The notes: generated by a model not told the origin, from the letters alone. Counted from the first letter of the stretch, positions 49,761 to 58,340 are shown. The stretch is DNA of 64,000 nucleotides from Halobacteriovorax sp. DA5 (GCF_002903145.1 NZ_PPDJ01000009.1:62001-126000), one strand, 5' to 3'. A program made the numbers and translations.

Positions 49761-50867
49761 TTACTTACTCAGCTCAAGCATCTTATTAAGTGCTTTTAAT
49801 GAGTACTCTTTTGTTTTTTCATCTACTTTAATTATATTTATAGGTTTATTTTCCTTAATTGCTCTAAAGCTGGCAAGTAGCCAACGAGGTCTTACTCGAT
49901 ACATTGTTGTACACAAACACTGGTAAGGTGACAGGGAAGTGATTTCTTTATCTGGAAAATCATTTGCTAGTCTGTTAACCAAGTTGATTTCTGTTCCAAC
50001 GGCAAATTTAGAACCAGCTGGTGCATCTTTAATCTTATTAATGATGTAAGCAGTTGATCCATTGTCATGAGCTGCTTGTACAACATCAAAGTTACACTCA
50101 GGGTGTACGATAACAGTTGTATCAGGTTTATCTTTTTTAATTTGTTCAACTTGAGCTGCAGTAAAGCCTTGGTGAACAGAGCAGAATCCGTACCAAAGAA
50201 TTACTTTTGCATTATCGATTTGTTCTGCTGTTAATCCACCATTAAGCATATTTGGGTTGTAAACAACCATATCTTCTAGTGGAATGCCTAGATCAAAACA
50301 AGTATTGCGTCCTAAGTGTTGGTCAGGGAAGAATAGTAGTTTTTGTCCCTGAGTAAAGGACCACTTGATAATATTGTGTGCATTTGATGAAGTACAAATT
50401 GTTCCATCGTTCTCGCCAACAAATGACTTAAGAGTTGCTGCACAGTTGATATAAGTAATTGGGATGATCTTATCATTAGTTGATCTTTGCATGAATGCCC
50501 ATGCTTTATCGATCTCTTCACGATTTGCCATATCGGCCATCGAGCATCCAGCTTGCATATCGGGAAGGATTACGTGTTGATCTTCATTCGTTAGCATATC
50601 TGCTGTTTCTGCCATGAAGTGAACACCACAGAAAATAATATAAGGCTTGTCTAAAACGGCTGCATCTTGTGCTAGCTTTAGTGAGTCACCTTTATAGTCT
50701 GCAAATTCAATAACGTCGTCTTGCTGATAGTGATGTCCAAGAACCACAACTTGATCTTTAAGTTCTTCTTTGATCTTTCTTAACTCAACTAGTACTTCTT
50801 CATCAGATAACTCTTCTTGAGAAATTATCGGACGGTGAACTTCTTCTTTACCGAATAGATCTAACAT
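49761..50867 (-). CDS. nadA: Quinolinate synthase
   Basis: NadA condenses iminoaspartate with dihydroxyacetone phosphate to quinolinate, in NAD biosynthesis, and needs a [4Fe-4S] cluster. Three cysteine regions for the cluster are recognisable: GTICTSSNAHN, VHPECNFDV and the C-terminal YQCLCTTMYR. The substrate motif VLGHHYQQDDVIEFADYKGDS is intact at the start. The 368-residue length is usual. The partner NadB (L-aspartate oxidase) is not in this window. It sits between the cysteine desulfurase and a rhodanese, in one direction. Confidence 0.95.
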   Translation of the reverse strand: MLDLFGKEEVHRPIISQEELSDEEVLVELRKIKEELKDQVVVLGHHYQQDDVIEFADYKGDSLKLAQDAAVLDKPYIIFCGVHFMAETADMLTNEDQHVILPDMQAGCSMADMANREEIDKAWAFMQRSTNDKIIPITYINCAATLKSFVGENDGTICTSSNAHNIIKWSFTQGQKLLFFPDQHLGRNTCFDLGIPLEDMVVYNPNMLNGGLTAEQIDNAKVILWYGFCSVHQGFTAAQVEQIKKDKPDTTVIVHPECNFDVVQAAHDNGSTAYIINKIKDAPAGSKFAVGTEINLVNRLANDFPDKEITSLSPYQCLCTTMYRVRPRWLLASFRAIKENKPINIIKVDEKTKEYSLKALNKMLELSK

Positions 50868-50895
50868 TTTTCTTCCTTCTCGATTTTAAGATTAA

Positions 50896-51213
50896 TTATT
50901 TGATTGGGTAACCGCTTTCGTCCCAAGCAAGAATTCCACCTTCAAGGTTGTAAAGGTCTTCAAATCCTTCTTCTAGTAGAAATTGACAAGCAGTTAAGCT
51001 TCTCTTTCCACTGCGGCATTGAACAACGATCTTCTTTGATTTGTCAGTTAGGTGATTACCAAATTGATTTGCAAAATCAGAAAGAGGAATAAAGATAGCA
51101 CCATCAATATGGCCAGCATCCCACTCATCTTGTTCGCGACAATCAACTAAAACTAGGTCTGTATTCTTGTCCATTAAATCTTTTAATTCACCAACTTCCA
51201 TAAAGTTAATCAT
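50896..51213 (-). CDS. Single-domain rhodanese-like sulfurtransferase
   Basis: A 105-residue rhodanese domain with the active cysteine C66 in VVQCRSGKRS and the early DCREQDEWDAGHIDGA motif. Rhodaneses hold sulfur as a persulfide. Being next to a cysteine desulfurase and nadA suggests a sulfur carrier in Fe-S or NAD-related chemistry. It is the first gene of the reverse run, with a promoter presumably in the 209-base divergent gap shared with parA. It is cytosolic; no signal peptide is present. Confidence 0.9.
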   Translation of the reverse strand: MINFMEVGELKDLMDKNTDLVLVDCREQDEWDAGHIDGAIFIPLSDFANQFGNHLTDKSKKIVVQCRSGKRSLTACQFLLEEGFEDLYNLEGGILAWDESGYPIK

Positions 51214-51422
51214 TGTGTCATCTCCTTATATAATTGACGTTTTGGAAGATAGAACATTTGAAACGAGCTGTCATCTGAACATCCTTAAAATTGGTTCCAG
51301 TTCGTGTTGCGCTAAGTTAAAAAAAATGTTTTATCAGGTATTTGACGTTGCGTGATAGTTTTCTTAACATTTTATATAGATAGTCTTTTATTACGGTCAA
51401 AGGGATGACCGAGGGAGCTTAC

Positions 51423-52199
51423 ATGGAAGTTATTACGGTTGCAAATAACAAGGGTGGTGTTGGGAAAACAATGCAGTGCTACCAATTAGCGACACACTTA
51501 GCTAATAAAGGGAACAAAGTACTTGTTATTGACCTAGATTCACAGGCCAATCTAAGTTCAACTTTTAATTTACAAATTCACAGAACTCTTATCCCTGAGT
51601 GGTTAATTGGTGACGTTACTATTGAAGACGTTATGGTTCCATCAGAAGGTAAGGGGAAATTTCATAAGAATATCACAGTTATTCCATCAAGCCGTCATAT
51701 GGCCAATCTTTCTAAACTTCTCATCCTTTCAGAAGGTGAGATTAGAAAAGAAGCAGGTCGTAAGGAAAGGTTGATGAGACTTAGACTTGAGCAAGTTCCT
51801 GAAGGAATGTTTGATTACGTTGTAATCGATACTCCTCCAATGCTTGGAGATGAGCTTATTATGGCACTAGTTGCTTCAAATAGAATTCTTATCCCAACTC
51901 AGGCACAGGACTACTCAATTGATGGTCTAGAAGAGTTAATGGATACTTTCGAAATTATTAAAGAAACTGAAAATCCATCACTTGAATTTTCAATTATTCC
52001 ATCAATGGTTAATACTAGAAGAAAGATTGAAAGGCAGAGACTTGAAGAACTTGCTCAATCTTTCAATATTACGCCACCAATTAGAAATCTTGTTCAAATG
52101 CAAGAATCAATTTCGTTAAGAAGACCTATCTGTAAGATGGGGAAAAAGTCTCGTGGTCACGGTGATTACACGGCACTTTGGGAATCATTAAATCTATAA
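51423..52199 (+). CDS. parA: ParA-type partition ATPase
   Basis: A deviant Walker ATPase that moves DNA together with ParB. The Walker A lies in NNKGGVGKTMQCYQLA, the Walker A' aspartate in VIDLDSQANLS, and the Walker B region in YVVIDTPPML. The 259 residues are the plain type Ib ParA without an N-terminal DNA-binding domain. The ATG at 51423 has GAGGGAG upstream and is preferred to a GTG/ATG in frame at 51405. It is followed by parB with a 107-base gap holding two inverted repeats. It is not next to gidA/gidB as at a chromosome origin, so it may be a secondary partition locus. Confidence 0.9.
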   Translation: MEVITVANNKGGVGKTMQCYQLATHLANKGNKVLVIDLDSQANLSSTFNLQIHRTLIPEWLIGDVTIEDVMVPSEGKGKFHKNITVIPSSRHMANLSKLLILSEGEIRKEAGRKERLMRLRLEQVPEGMFDYVVIDTPPMLGDELIMALVASNRILIPTQAQDYSIDGLEELMDTFEIIKETENPSLEFSIIPSMVNTRRKIERQRLEELAQSFNITPPIRNLVQMQESISLRRPICKMGKKSRGHGDYTALWESLNL

Positions 52200-52211
52200 T
52201 CTATAATTTTT

Positions 52212-52273
52212 GAGACACACGGATGTGTTTCGCTTTTAAAGGGGCCATGTGTGTGTGACTGGCCCTCTTTAAA
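52212..52273. promoter_or_regulatory. Two inverted repeats between parA and parB
   Basis: GAGACACA/TGTGTTTC (52212-52231) is an inverted repeat of 8-base arms with one mismatch and a four-base centre, and resembles a partition-site type palindrome. A larger hairpin, TTTAAAGGGGCCA paired with TGGCCCTCTTTAAA (52235-52273), follows with one bulged base and a 12-base loop. Neither equals the standard parS (TGTTTCACGTGAAACA). Either could be a ParB-binding site or a transcript attenuator. Confidence 0.5.
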
Positions 52274-52306
52274 GGAAAACAGTCTCAACATAGGGAAGAG
52301 GAATTT

Positions 52307-53188
52307 ATGGCAAAAGACTTTGCTCCAAGAGTTTCTAAAAGACAAAGAAAGACAATCGATCTAACTGAAGGTCTAGATAGTAAAGTAGTTGAAAGACTAT
52401 CGGGTGATCGCCTTCTTCAAGGTGCTAAGCTTGATGAAGTTTATTTAAAAGAAATCGTAGTTAAAGAACAGGTTAGAACGAAGTTTAATGATAGCTCTCT
52501 TAAAGAGCTTTCTGAAAACATTAAGCAAAACGGTCTAATTCAACCACTTGTTCTTCATAAAGATAAATTAGGCAGACTAGTTCTAATTTGTGGTGAAAGA
52601 CGCTACCGTGCCATGACACTTATTAAGAAAGAAAAGTGTCCTTGTTTTATTCTTGATAAGAAGACAGAACAAGAGCTTATGGCAATTCAGTTCTCTGAAA
52701 ACTCTTCAAGAGAAGCGCTTCACTATATTGATAAAGCAGATGGTATTCTTAATTACCAAAAAGCGACAAAAGCTAGTGAAAGAAAGATCCAAGCTGCACT
52801 TGGTATCTCAAAGTCTGAAGTTCACCGCTCACTAATGATTGCTAAAATGGGCAAGAAAATTAAGGAAGCAGCAAAAGCATTTAATATTGAGAAGTATGTT
52901 CTTCTTGAACTTGATGCTCTTGAAAAAGGTGTTCTTAAAACTAAACTTACAAAGATGCTTTATAAAGGTGAGTTGACTAAAAGAGCTGAGCTTAAGAAGG
53001 CCATTAAAGATGGTGGTGTTCTAAAAGCTGGTAAAGTTAAGAAAACTCCAACAGTTCCAAAGGGACTTACTGCTAACGCATTCATCAAGACGCTTAAATC
53101 TCAAGCTAAATCAAAGAAGCTTGATAAAGACACGCAAGCGCTTCTAAATCAACTTCTTAAAGAAACACAAAATATCGTAGATATGTAA
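52307..53188 (+). CDS. parB: ParB-family partition protein
   Basis: ParB binds a centromere and slides as a CTP-dependent clamp. The N-terminal half shows the LKELSENIKQNGLIQPLVL block and the GERRYRAM nucleotide motif, followed by the helix-turn-helix (SERKIQAALGISKSEVHRSLMIAKM). The C-terminal end is lysine-rich and helical, for dimerisation. The length of 293 residues is normal. It follows parA and precedes an outer-membrane-type protein gene. The divergence of the HTH from chromosomal ParB suggests its own binding site. Confidence 0.9.
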   Translation: MAKDFAPRVSKRQRKTIDLTEGLDSKVVERLSGDRLLQGAKLDEVYLKEIVVKEQVRTKFNDSSLKELSENIKQNGLIQPLVLHKDKLGRLVLICGERRYRAMTLIKKEKCPCFILDKKTEQELMAIQFSENSSREALHYIDKADGILNYQKATKASERKIQAALGISKSEVHRSLMIAKMGKKIKEAAKAFNIEKYVLLELDALEKGVLKTKLTKMLYKGELTKRAELKKAIKDGGVLKAGKVKKTPTVPKGLTANAFIKTLKSQAKSKKLDKDTQALLNQLLKETQNIVDM

Positions 53189-53293
53189 TCGCTGCTTTTA
53201 GGTGAGCTAGTTTAACTAGTTCACCTTTGGCATCGTCCTTGCAAATTATATTAGTAATTAAACATATTACTTATGTAATTTGAGGGGCTTACG

Positions 53294-54112
53294 ATGCTAA
53301 ACAAGGCAAACAAGAGAGAGAAATTTTATACACACTGTTCAAGGTTTATACAGCTAACTCTGGTAGTGTTTACTATTCAGACAGTTGCTTCTGACCTAAC
53401 TTTGTTTAAAAACTTCAACCCTAGAGTGAAGATTCAAGATCGTACTCCGCAAAGCTTCTATGCAGATGTTGACTACACGCCAAAGCCTGAAGAGTATAAA
53501 ACATTTCTTGATTACGTCTTTGTTTACGATAAGGCCGGCGTCCTTCAGCGTATGTCTAATCACTACCATCAGCTACAAGAACGCGATGAATACGTAAAAA
53601 ATTGGGATCTTTCTACGACGACGATCTATCGACTTTCGACTCTTGATGAGAGAAAGCGCTACTTTAATAAGCAATTTCTAAGATATATTGATAAGAGAAT
53701 TTCGGGCTCTGTTAAATCTGCTAAGAAAGGCTCAACTCTTGAAGCCGTTGGAAATATGAAAGATACTCTTTCACCTAGTTCTGAAGCTGAGCTTCTACCA
53801 AATTTTAAAGTGAAGTTTAGAGCGAAGGTTCTAAAAGGTCTTGCAACAATTAAGTTTATCAATCCTTATATCGATGCAAACACACACCTTTCTTTATCTG
53901 ATGGCGTGACAATGCAGCTACAAAAGAAATTTAATGATAACCGTACTATTGCCTCTGTTGATTACAATCCGGCAGGGACGACTGTTGAATTCTATGTTGA
54001 ACAGGCCATCACAAATAACTTGAGAGCAAGAGCGTCTTCAATTGATATGGTAGGGGGAAGTAATGCTGACCATGTGCTGCGCATTAATTATCATGCACCA
54101 TTCAATTTCTAA
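53294..54112 (+). CDS. Exported protein of unknown function, probable envelope barrel
   Basis: A 272-residue protein. A hydrophobic segment (FIQLTLVVFTIQTVAS, about 17-32) acts as a signal or anchor after a basic start of 12 residues. The middle part is charged and helical (DYVFVYDKAGVLQRMSNHYHQLQERDEY), and the last 130 residues alternate in strands (ANTHLSLSDGVTMQLQKKF, ASVDYNPAGTTVEFYV) and end INYHAPFNF. This C-terminal aromatic ending fits an outer-membrane barrel. No family is recognised. GAGGGG precedes the ATG. It lies between parB and glutamate dehydrogenase. Confidence 0.65.
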   Translation: MLNKANKREKFYTHCSRFIQLTLVVFTIQTVASDLTLFKNFNPRVKIQDRTPQSFYADVDYTPKPEEYKTFLDYVFVYDKAGVLQRMSNHYHQLQERDEYVKNWDLSTTTIYRLSTLDERKRYFNKQFLRYIDKRISGSVKSAKKGSTLEAVGNMKDTLSPSSEAELLPNFKVKFRAKVLKGLATIKFINPYIDANTHLSLSDGVTMQLQKKFNDNRTIASVDYNPAGTTVEFYVEQAITNNLRARASSIDMVGGSNADHVLRINYHAPFNF

Positions 54113-54137
54113 TTAACCGAATTCGCCAAAAAAAGTC

Positions 54138-54160
54138 AGCTTTTGCCCTAAGCAAAAGCT
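54138..54160. promoter_or_regulatory. Perfect 9-bp hairpin upstream of glutamate dehydrogenase
   Basis: AGCTTTTGC/GCAAAAGCT with a CCTAA loop, between two genes in the same direction. Read on the minus strand it is followed by GACTTTTTTT, but no minus-strand gene ends here. It may end the previous gene weakly or regulate the next. Confidence 0.5.
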
Positions 54161-54221
54161 AGCGCTTCCGTTACAATAGGAGTAAATTAGTCCTTATTTT
54201 ACGTATAACGGAGTTAAAAAA

Positions 54222-55484
54222 ATGAGCAATCTTCTAGATAATCCACTATACCAGGATGCCATTGCGCAATTAGAAGAATCTGCAGCAATTATGGGACTTG
54301 ATCCAAACGTTGCCGACAGACTTAAACACCCAAAAAGAGCACTTCAAGTAGCAGTTCCTATTCGTCTTGACGATGGTACTGTTAAAACTTTTCAAGGATT
54401 CAGAGTTCAGCACAATATGACTCTTGGGCCTGGAAAAGGTGGAGTACGTTTTCACCCAGGCGTAGATTTAGCTGAAACAGCTGGTCTTGCTATGCTTATG
54501 ACTTTTAAATGTGCCCTTGTTGGTCTGCCTCTAGGTGGAGCAAAAGGTGGTATTTGTGTTGATCCAACAAAACTTTCTCGTCAAGAGCTTCAGTCTCTAA
54601 CTAGAAGATACACTACTGAGATCAACATGATTATCGGTCCAACGATTGATATTCCAGCACCAGATATTGGTACTGACGGTCAAACAATGGCGTGGATGCT
54701 TGATACATATTCTCAATTAAAAGGTTACACTGTTCCAGGTGTAGTAACAGGAAAGCCAATTACTGTTGGTGGTTCACTAGGTCGTAGTGAAGCTACAGGT
54801 AAAGGTGTTGCATTCTGTGTTAACTTTGCTGCAAAGAAACTTGGAATGACAATTGATACAAATACAACAGTTGCAATTCACGGTTTTGGTAAGGTAGCTG
54901 TTCCTGCTGCTGAAGACCTTCAAGCACAAGGTGCAAAGATCGTTGCTGTATCTGATGTTTCAGGTGCTATTTATGATCCAAATGGCCTTGATATTGAAAA
55001 AGCTGTTGCTTGGGCAAAAGGTGGACGCCTTCTTGCTGATATGGATGGAGTAGAGAAAATTTCTAACGAAGAACTTTTCGCTCTTGAAGTTGATATCTTA
55101 ATCCCTGCAGCAATCGATGGTGTTATCACTGAAAAGAATGCTCACAATGTTAAAGCTAAGATCATTGCAGAAGGTGCAAACGGTCCACTTAATAAAGCTG
55201 CGATTGATATCGTAACTAAGAATGGTTCATTCCTAGTTCCAGATATTCTTTGTAACGCTGGTGGTGTTATCGTTTCTTACTTTGAGTGGGTACAAGGTCT
55301 TCAGAACTTCTTCTGGGATCTTTCTGAGATCAACAAAAAACTTCACGACATCCTAAAAGATGCTTTCGAGAATGTTTATGAAGCTCACCAGAAATATGAT
55401 ATTGATATGAAAAAGGCTGCTTTCGTTGCCGCTCTAAGAAGACTAGAGAGAGCAATGAGACTTAGAGGTCTTTTCCCAGGTTAA
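54222..55484 (+). CDS. Glutamate dehydrogenase (Glu/Leu/Phe/Val family)
   Basis: Reversible oxidative deamination of glutamate (or a related amino acid) with NAD(P). The glutamate-binding region QHNMTLGPGKGGVRFHP and PLGGAKGGI with the catalytic lysine K108 are conserved; the nucleotide-binding motif is AIHGFGKVAVPAAEDL. The length of 420 residues is typical of hexameric GDH of the smaller class. NAD or NADP preference cannot be read with certainty. A strong Rho-independent terminator follows. It is probably monocistronic, with a short leader holding a hairpin. Confidence 0.93.
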   Translation: MSNLLDNPLYQDAIAQLEESAAIMGLDPNVADRLKHPKRALQVAVPIRLDDGTVKTFQGFRVQHNMTLGPGKGGVRFHPGVDLAETAGLAMLMTFKCALVGLPLGGAKGGICVDPTKLSRQELQSLTRRYTTEINMIIGPTIDIPAPDIGTDGQTMAWMLDTYSQLKGYTVPGVVTGKPITVGGSLGRSEATGKGVAFCVNFAAKKLGMTIDTNTTVAIHGFGKVAVPAAEDLQAQGAKIVAVSDVSGAIYDPNGLDIEKAVAWAKGGRLLADMDGVEKISNEELFALEVDILIPAAIDGVITEKNAHNVKAKIIAEGANGPLNKAAIDIVTKNGSFLVPDILCNAGGVIVSYFEWVQGLQNFFWDLSEINKKLHDILKDAFENVYEAHQKYDIDMKKAAFVAALRRLERAMRLRGLFPG

Positions 55485-55504
55485 GATTTATATTACAATC
55501 ATAG

Positions 55505-55534
55505 GCGCGTCCTTAATGGGCGCGCTTTTTTTTT
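55505..55534 (+). terminator. Rho-independent terminator
   Basis: 8-bp stem GCGCGTCC/GGGCGCGC (one G-T pair) with a TTAAT loop and nine T residues after the glutamate dehydrogenase gene. Confidence 0.93.
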
Positions 55535-55537
55535 ATT

Positions 55538-56023
55538 ATGAAATATATTGCAACACTTCTTTTTACATTCTGCATTTTCGCTAGTGTTACTAGTGAACTT
55601 GTTACTGGCGCTGATCGCAAGATTTTCAGCTACGCAAAGGTGTGTGAATTTTTTGGTGTAAAAGATGCAATGTTAATGAGTAAGTCTTCGACAACGAAGA
55701 TCGATTGCATGGGAAAAGAGTTTGAGATTGCAAAATTTTGTGAATCTAAGTTTTCAAAAAAACTAAATTACACAAAAGCTCGCTTTGACCTTGTTGATGG
55801 AAAGGTCTCTTGTCATTTCTCTGATACTGTTATTCTTGAACTTACATGTAAAGATAAGTACGAAAAATTTTGTAAGGACGCAAAAGGCTCTTGTCAAAGT
55901 TTAAAGGGAGACTTCGCTCACTCTCTCGAAGTTTCATCTGCGATGATTCTAGAAATTTATCCTCCTCATTTAAAATGTTTTTATCAGTCAAAAGCTAAGA
56001 TCCCTAATTCTAGTAATTTATAA
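55538..56023 (+). CDS. Small exported cysteine-containing protein
   Basis: A 161-residue protein with a signal peptide MKYIATLLFTFCIFASVTS. The mature part has nine cysteines (KVCEFFG, KIDCMGK, KFCESKF, SCHFSD, LTCKDK, FCKDAKGSC, LKCFY), suggesting four disulfides in the periplasm or outside. No known family. It begins only three bases after the terminator T-run, so it needs its own promoter inside that region. Its stop lies 46 bases before the start of the YifB-like gene. Confidence 0.65.
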   Translation: MKYIATLLFTFCIFASVTSELVTGADRKIFSYAKVCEFFGVKDAMLMSKSSTTKIDCMGKEFEIAKFCESKFSKKLNYTKARFDLVDGKVSCHFSDTVILELTCKDKYEKFCKDAKGSCQSLKGDFAHSLEVSSAMILEIYPPHLKCFYQSKAKIPNSSNL

Positions 56024-56069
56024 TTAAAAAAAATTCATGACTCTTGCACTCCTAGTAATAGGAGGGATT

Positions 56070-56585
56070 ATGCACAAGCAAATGCTAGGTCTTCTACCTC
56101 TTGGGGGGAAGGGACATTTAACAGAAATTTATGGTTATGCTTCAAAGGGAGTTCCGGGACTTGAAATTGTTGGTCTTGGTACAAAAGGAAAGTCGATAAA
56201 AGAGAAGTTTATTTTTCTCTCAAAGAAGTACAACTTGAAAATCTCACCAAAGCGCTATGTTCTGTGCATTGATGACAATATGGTTTTAGGCTCTTTAAGT
56301 TCCAAAGAAGAACTTTATCGCTGGCTTGAGTTACCACTTTTGATTCTCTATTGGTCAATGGCCGGGGTTCTTCCCATTCAAAACTTAAATGATTGTCTTT
56401 GCGCAGGAAGAATCTCAACACGAGGAAAGATTGAGCCCTTTCGATTTGATGAAACATCCCATGCTTTTTTAGAGAGATTGGATGCTATGAACTTGAAAGT
56501 GATTGCAAGCTACACCCAAGATCTTCGAGGACTTACGTACTTTATTCCCCTTGATGAGATTATTAAATTCCCCGACGCATCGTAA
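56070..56585 (+). CDS. Stand-alone N-terminal domain of a YifB/ComM-type Mg-chelatase-like protein
   Basis: YifB/ComM proteins have an N-terminal Lon-substrate-like domain and an AAA ATPase and help branch migration or DNA uptake. Here only the first domain is present (171 residues): KGVPGLEIVGLGTKGKSIKEKFIFLSKK is the VPGxxIVGLxxxxxxE block, and ELPLLILYWSMAGVLPIQNL with CAGRISTRGKIEPF the later conserved block. No ATPase part or frame remnant follows before umuD. The ATG at 56070 has a GGAGGGA site seven bases upstream and is clearly better than the start at 56037. The gene lies just before a DNA-damage-type umuDC operon. Function is unknown; perhaps an accessory subunit. Confidence 0.75.
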   Translation: MHKQMLGLLPLGGKGHLTEIYGYASKGVPGLEIVGLGTKGKSIKEKFIFLSKKYNLKISPKRYVLCIDDNMVLGSLSSKEELYRWLELPLLILYWSMAGVLPIQNLNDCLCAGRISTRGKIEPFRFDETSHAFLERLDAMNLKVIASYTQDLRGLTYFIPLDEIIKFPDAS

Positions 56586-56627
56586 GTTACTGTAATTACT
56601 ATTAAGGTGGGAAAGTAATTCTTTTTC

Positions 56628-56656
56628 TTGTGCGTAAGTTGTGCGTAAGTTATACT
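56628..56656 (+). promoter_or_regulatory. Promoter with tandem 11-bp repeats for umuDC
   Basis: TTGTGCGTAAG occurs twice in direct tandem (56628-56638 and 56639-56649), immediately followed by TATACT (56651-56656). TTGTGC and TATACT form a -35/-10 pair with a 17-base spacer. The expected transcription start is about 56663, at the umuD ATG (56664). The repeats cover the promoter and probably bind an SOS repressor. They do not match a TTAC-N3-GTAA palindrome. Confidence 0.6.
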
Positions 56657-56663
56657 AACTTTC

Positions 56664-57059
56664 ATGGAAAAGAAAATTAGAGCAAAACTACCGATTGCAA
56701 ATTGTGGACTCTTTGGAATCAGCGAGGATCACATACAGAATTATCAATCTCTAGATGATCGTTTTGTACAGAATCGTTCTGCGACATTTTTCTTTGAAGC
56801 ACAAGGTGACTCGATGGAACCATTGATTATGCCCGGTGACGTCCTGGTTATCGATCGATCTTTAGAAGTAAAGAGCGGTCGAGTTGCCGTGGTTTATCTG
56901 GACGGAGAGTTCTTGTGCAAGAGATTCATTAGACAAGATGGAAAGTCCATTTTGCGCTCACACAATCCCCTGCATCGAGACATTATCATTTCAGAAGAAA
57001 TGGACTTCTTGGTGTGGGGGCCAATTGTGGCCGTGGCCCGTGACATGAAAGAGTTATGA
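56664..57059 (+). CDS. umuD: UmuD-like S24 peptidase, SOS mutagenesis protein
   Basis: UmuD cuts itself after RecA activation and then joins UmuC to form DNA polymerase V. The Ser-Lys pair is S50 in EAQGDSMEP and K86 in EFLCKRF. The cleavage site is a Cys-Gly at C14-G15 (ANCGLFG), exactly 36 residues before the serine, as in E. coli UmuD. The length of 131 residues is normal. No Shine-Dalgarno is present before the ATG, and the promoter predicts a start at or just before the ATG, so translation may be leaderless. It is followed ten bases later by umuC. Confidence 0.93.
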   Translation: MEKKIRAKLPIANCGLFGISEDHIQNYQSLDDRFVQNRSATFFFEAQGDSMEPLIMPGDVLVIDRSLEVKSGRVAVVYLDGEFLCKRFIRQDGKSILRSHNPLHRDIIISEEMDFLVWGPIVAVARDMKEL

Positions 57060-57068
57060 GGTTTTACG

Positions 57069-58340
57069 ATGGAGAAAGTGTATGCGCTGGTGGATTGTAA
57101 TTCCTTCTTCTGTTCTTGTGAAAGACTATTTCGACCTGAGTTAAGAAATAAACCTGTTGGTGTCTTATCAAATAATGATGGGTGCTTTGTCTCTCGAACT
57201 CCAGAGCTTAAGGCCTTGGGAGTAAAAATGGGGGACCCGTACTTTAAAGTAAGGAGGCTTTGTGAGTCACACGATGTTCATGTTTTTTCTTCTAATTTTT
57301 CTTTGTATACAAATATCAGTGATCGGGTAATGCATGTTCTTGCTACCTTCGCTCCATCAATAGAGATCTACTCCGTCGATGAAGCCTTTATTGATTTAAC
57401 TGGTGTTAGCGGAGATTTAAATGAGTACTGTCAGCATATTCGAAAAACTGTGCTGCAATGGACGGGGATTCCCGTAAGTATTGGTATTGCTCCAACAAAG
57501 ACTCTCGCAAAAGTGGCCAATCATATTGGGAAGAAGTCACAAAAGGCGCAAGGAGTCGTCTGTATTCTAGAAGAGAGGTTGCAAGATATTGCACTTCAGA
57601 GAACTCCTATTGAAGACGTGTGGGGAATTGGAAGGAAGAATAGCGTAAAGTTAAAAAGCATTGGAATTAAAACGGCGTATGATTTTAAGAAGTTCAAAAA
57701 TACTCATGTCATACAAAGACTTTTAACTAAGCTAGGTCGCATGACTCAAGATGAGTTACGAGGAATTACCTGTTTTGAGTTAGAAGAAGCTCAGCCTAAA
57801 AAGAAAGAAATTCTATGTTCACGAAGCTTTAGTACAAGTGTTGTGGATCTAAAAAGCTTGCGAGAATCAGTGGCCAATTATGTAACAAATGCCAGTGAGA
57901 AAATGAGAAATCAGCAGAGCTTGTGTTCAACTATTGAAGTTTTTTGTTTAAGTGATCCACATAAGATCGATCAAACGCCATATTATGGTAAAGACAAAGT
58001 TAAGCTTCTTGGTCCAACAAGTGATACCAGAAAAATTATCAAGTATGCATGGGCGGCCCTTGATGATCTCTTTCGCATGGGGGTTTGTTTTAAAAAGGCC
58101 GGAGTAAAGCTTGGAGACTTTTCAGATTCAGAGATTATCCAACAAAGCCTATTTGAAGAATTAGATGATCCGCGAAGTGTGAAGCTAATGGAAATCATTG
58201 ATAAAATTAATCGACGAGAGGGAAGTGGTATGGTTAGGTCAATGGCCTGTGGGGTCGATAATCAGGCATGGAAAATGCGAAGGGAGAAAATTTCTTTGCG
58301 CTATGTCACAGGTTGGAGCGAATTGCCAAAATGTTCGTAG
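57069..58340 (+). CDS. umuC: UmuC-like Y-family DNA polymerase
   Basis: Catalytic subunit of DNA polymerase V for translesion synthesis. The palm motifs are VDCNSFFCSCERLF and SVDEAFID (catalytic aspartates), followed by the thumb motif VSIGIAPTKTLAKVANHIGKK and WGIGRKNSVKLKSIG, then the little-finger domain. The C-terminus has the UmuC-type SLRYVTGWSELP. The length of 423 residues is standard. GAGG lies seven bases before the ATG. It forms a two-gene operon with umuD. Confidence 0.95.
   Translation: MEKVYALVDCNSFFCSCERLFRPELRNKPVGVLSNNDGCFVSRTPELKALGVKMGDPYFKVRRLCESHDVHVFSSNFSLYTNISDRVMHVLATFAPSIEIYSVDEAFIDLTGVSGDLNEYCQHIRKTVLQWTGIPVSIGIAPTKTLAKVANHIGKKSQKAQGVVCILEERLQDIALQRTPIEDVWGIGRKNSVKLKSIGIKTAYDFKKFKNTHVIQRLLTKLGRMTQDELRGITCFELEEAQPKKKEILCSRSFSTSVVDLKSLRESVANYVTNASEKMRNQQSLCSTIEVFCLSDPHKIDQTPYYGKDKVKLLGPTSDTRKIIKYAWAALDDLFRMGVCFKKAGVKLGDFSDSEIIQQSLFEELDDPRSVKLMEIIDKINRREGSGMVRSMACGVDNQAWKMRREKISLRYVTGWSELPKCS

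Noticed and set aside
56581..56600. A GTAATTAC palindrome upstream of umuD considered as a LexA site
   Set aside because: It lies more than 25 bases upstream of the promoter and does not fit a TTAC-N3-GTAA spacing; the tandem repeats are the better candidate.
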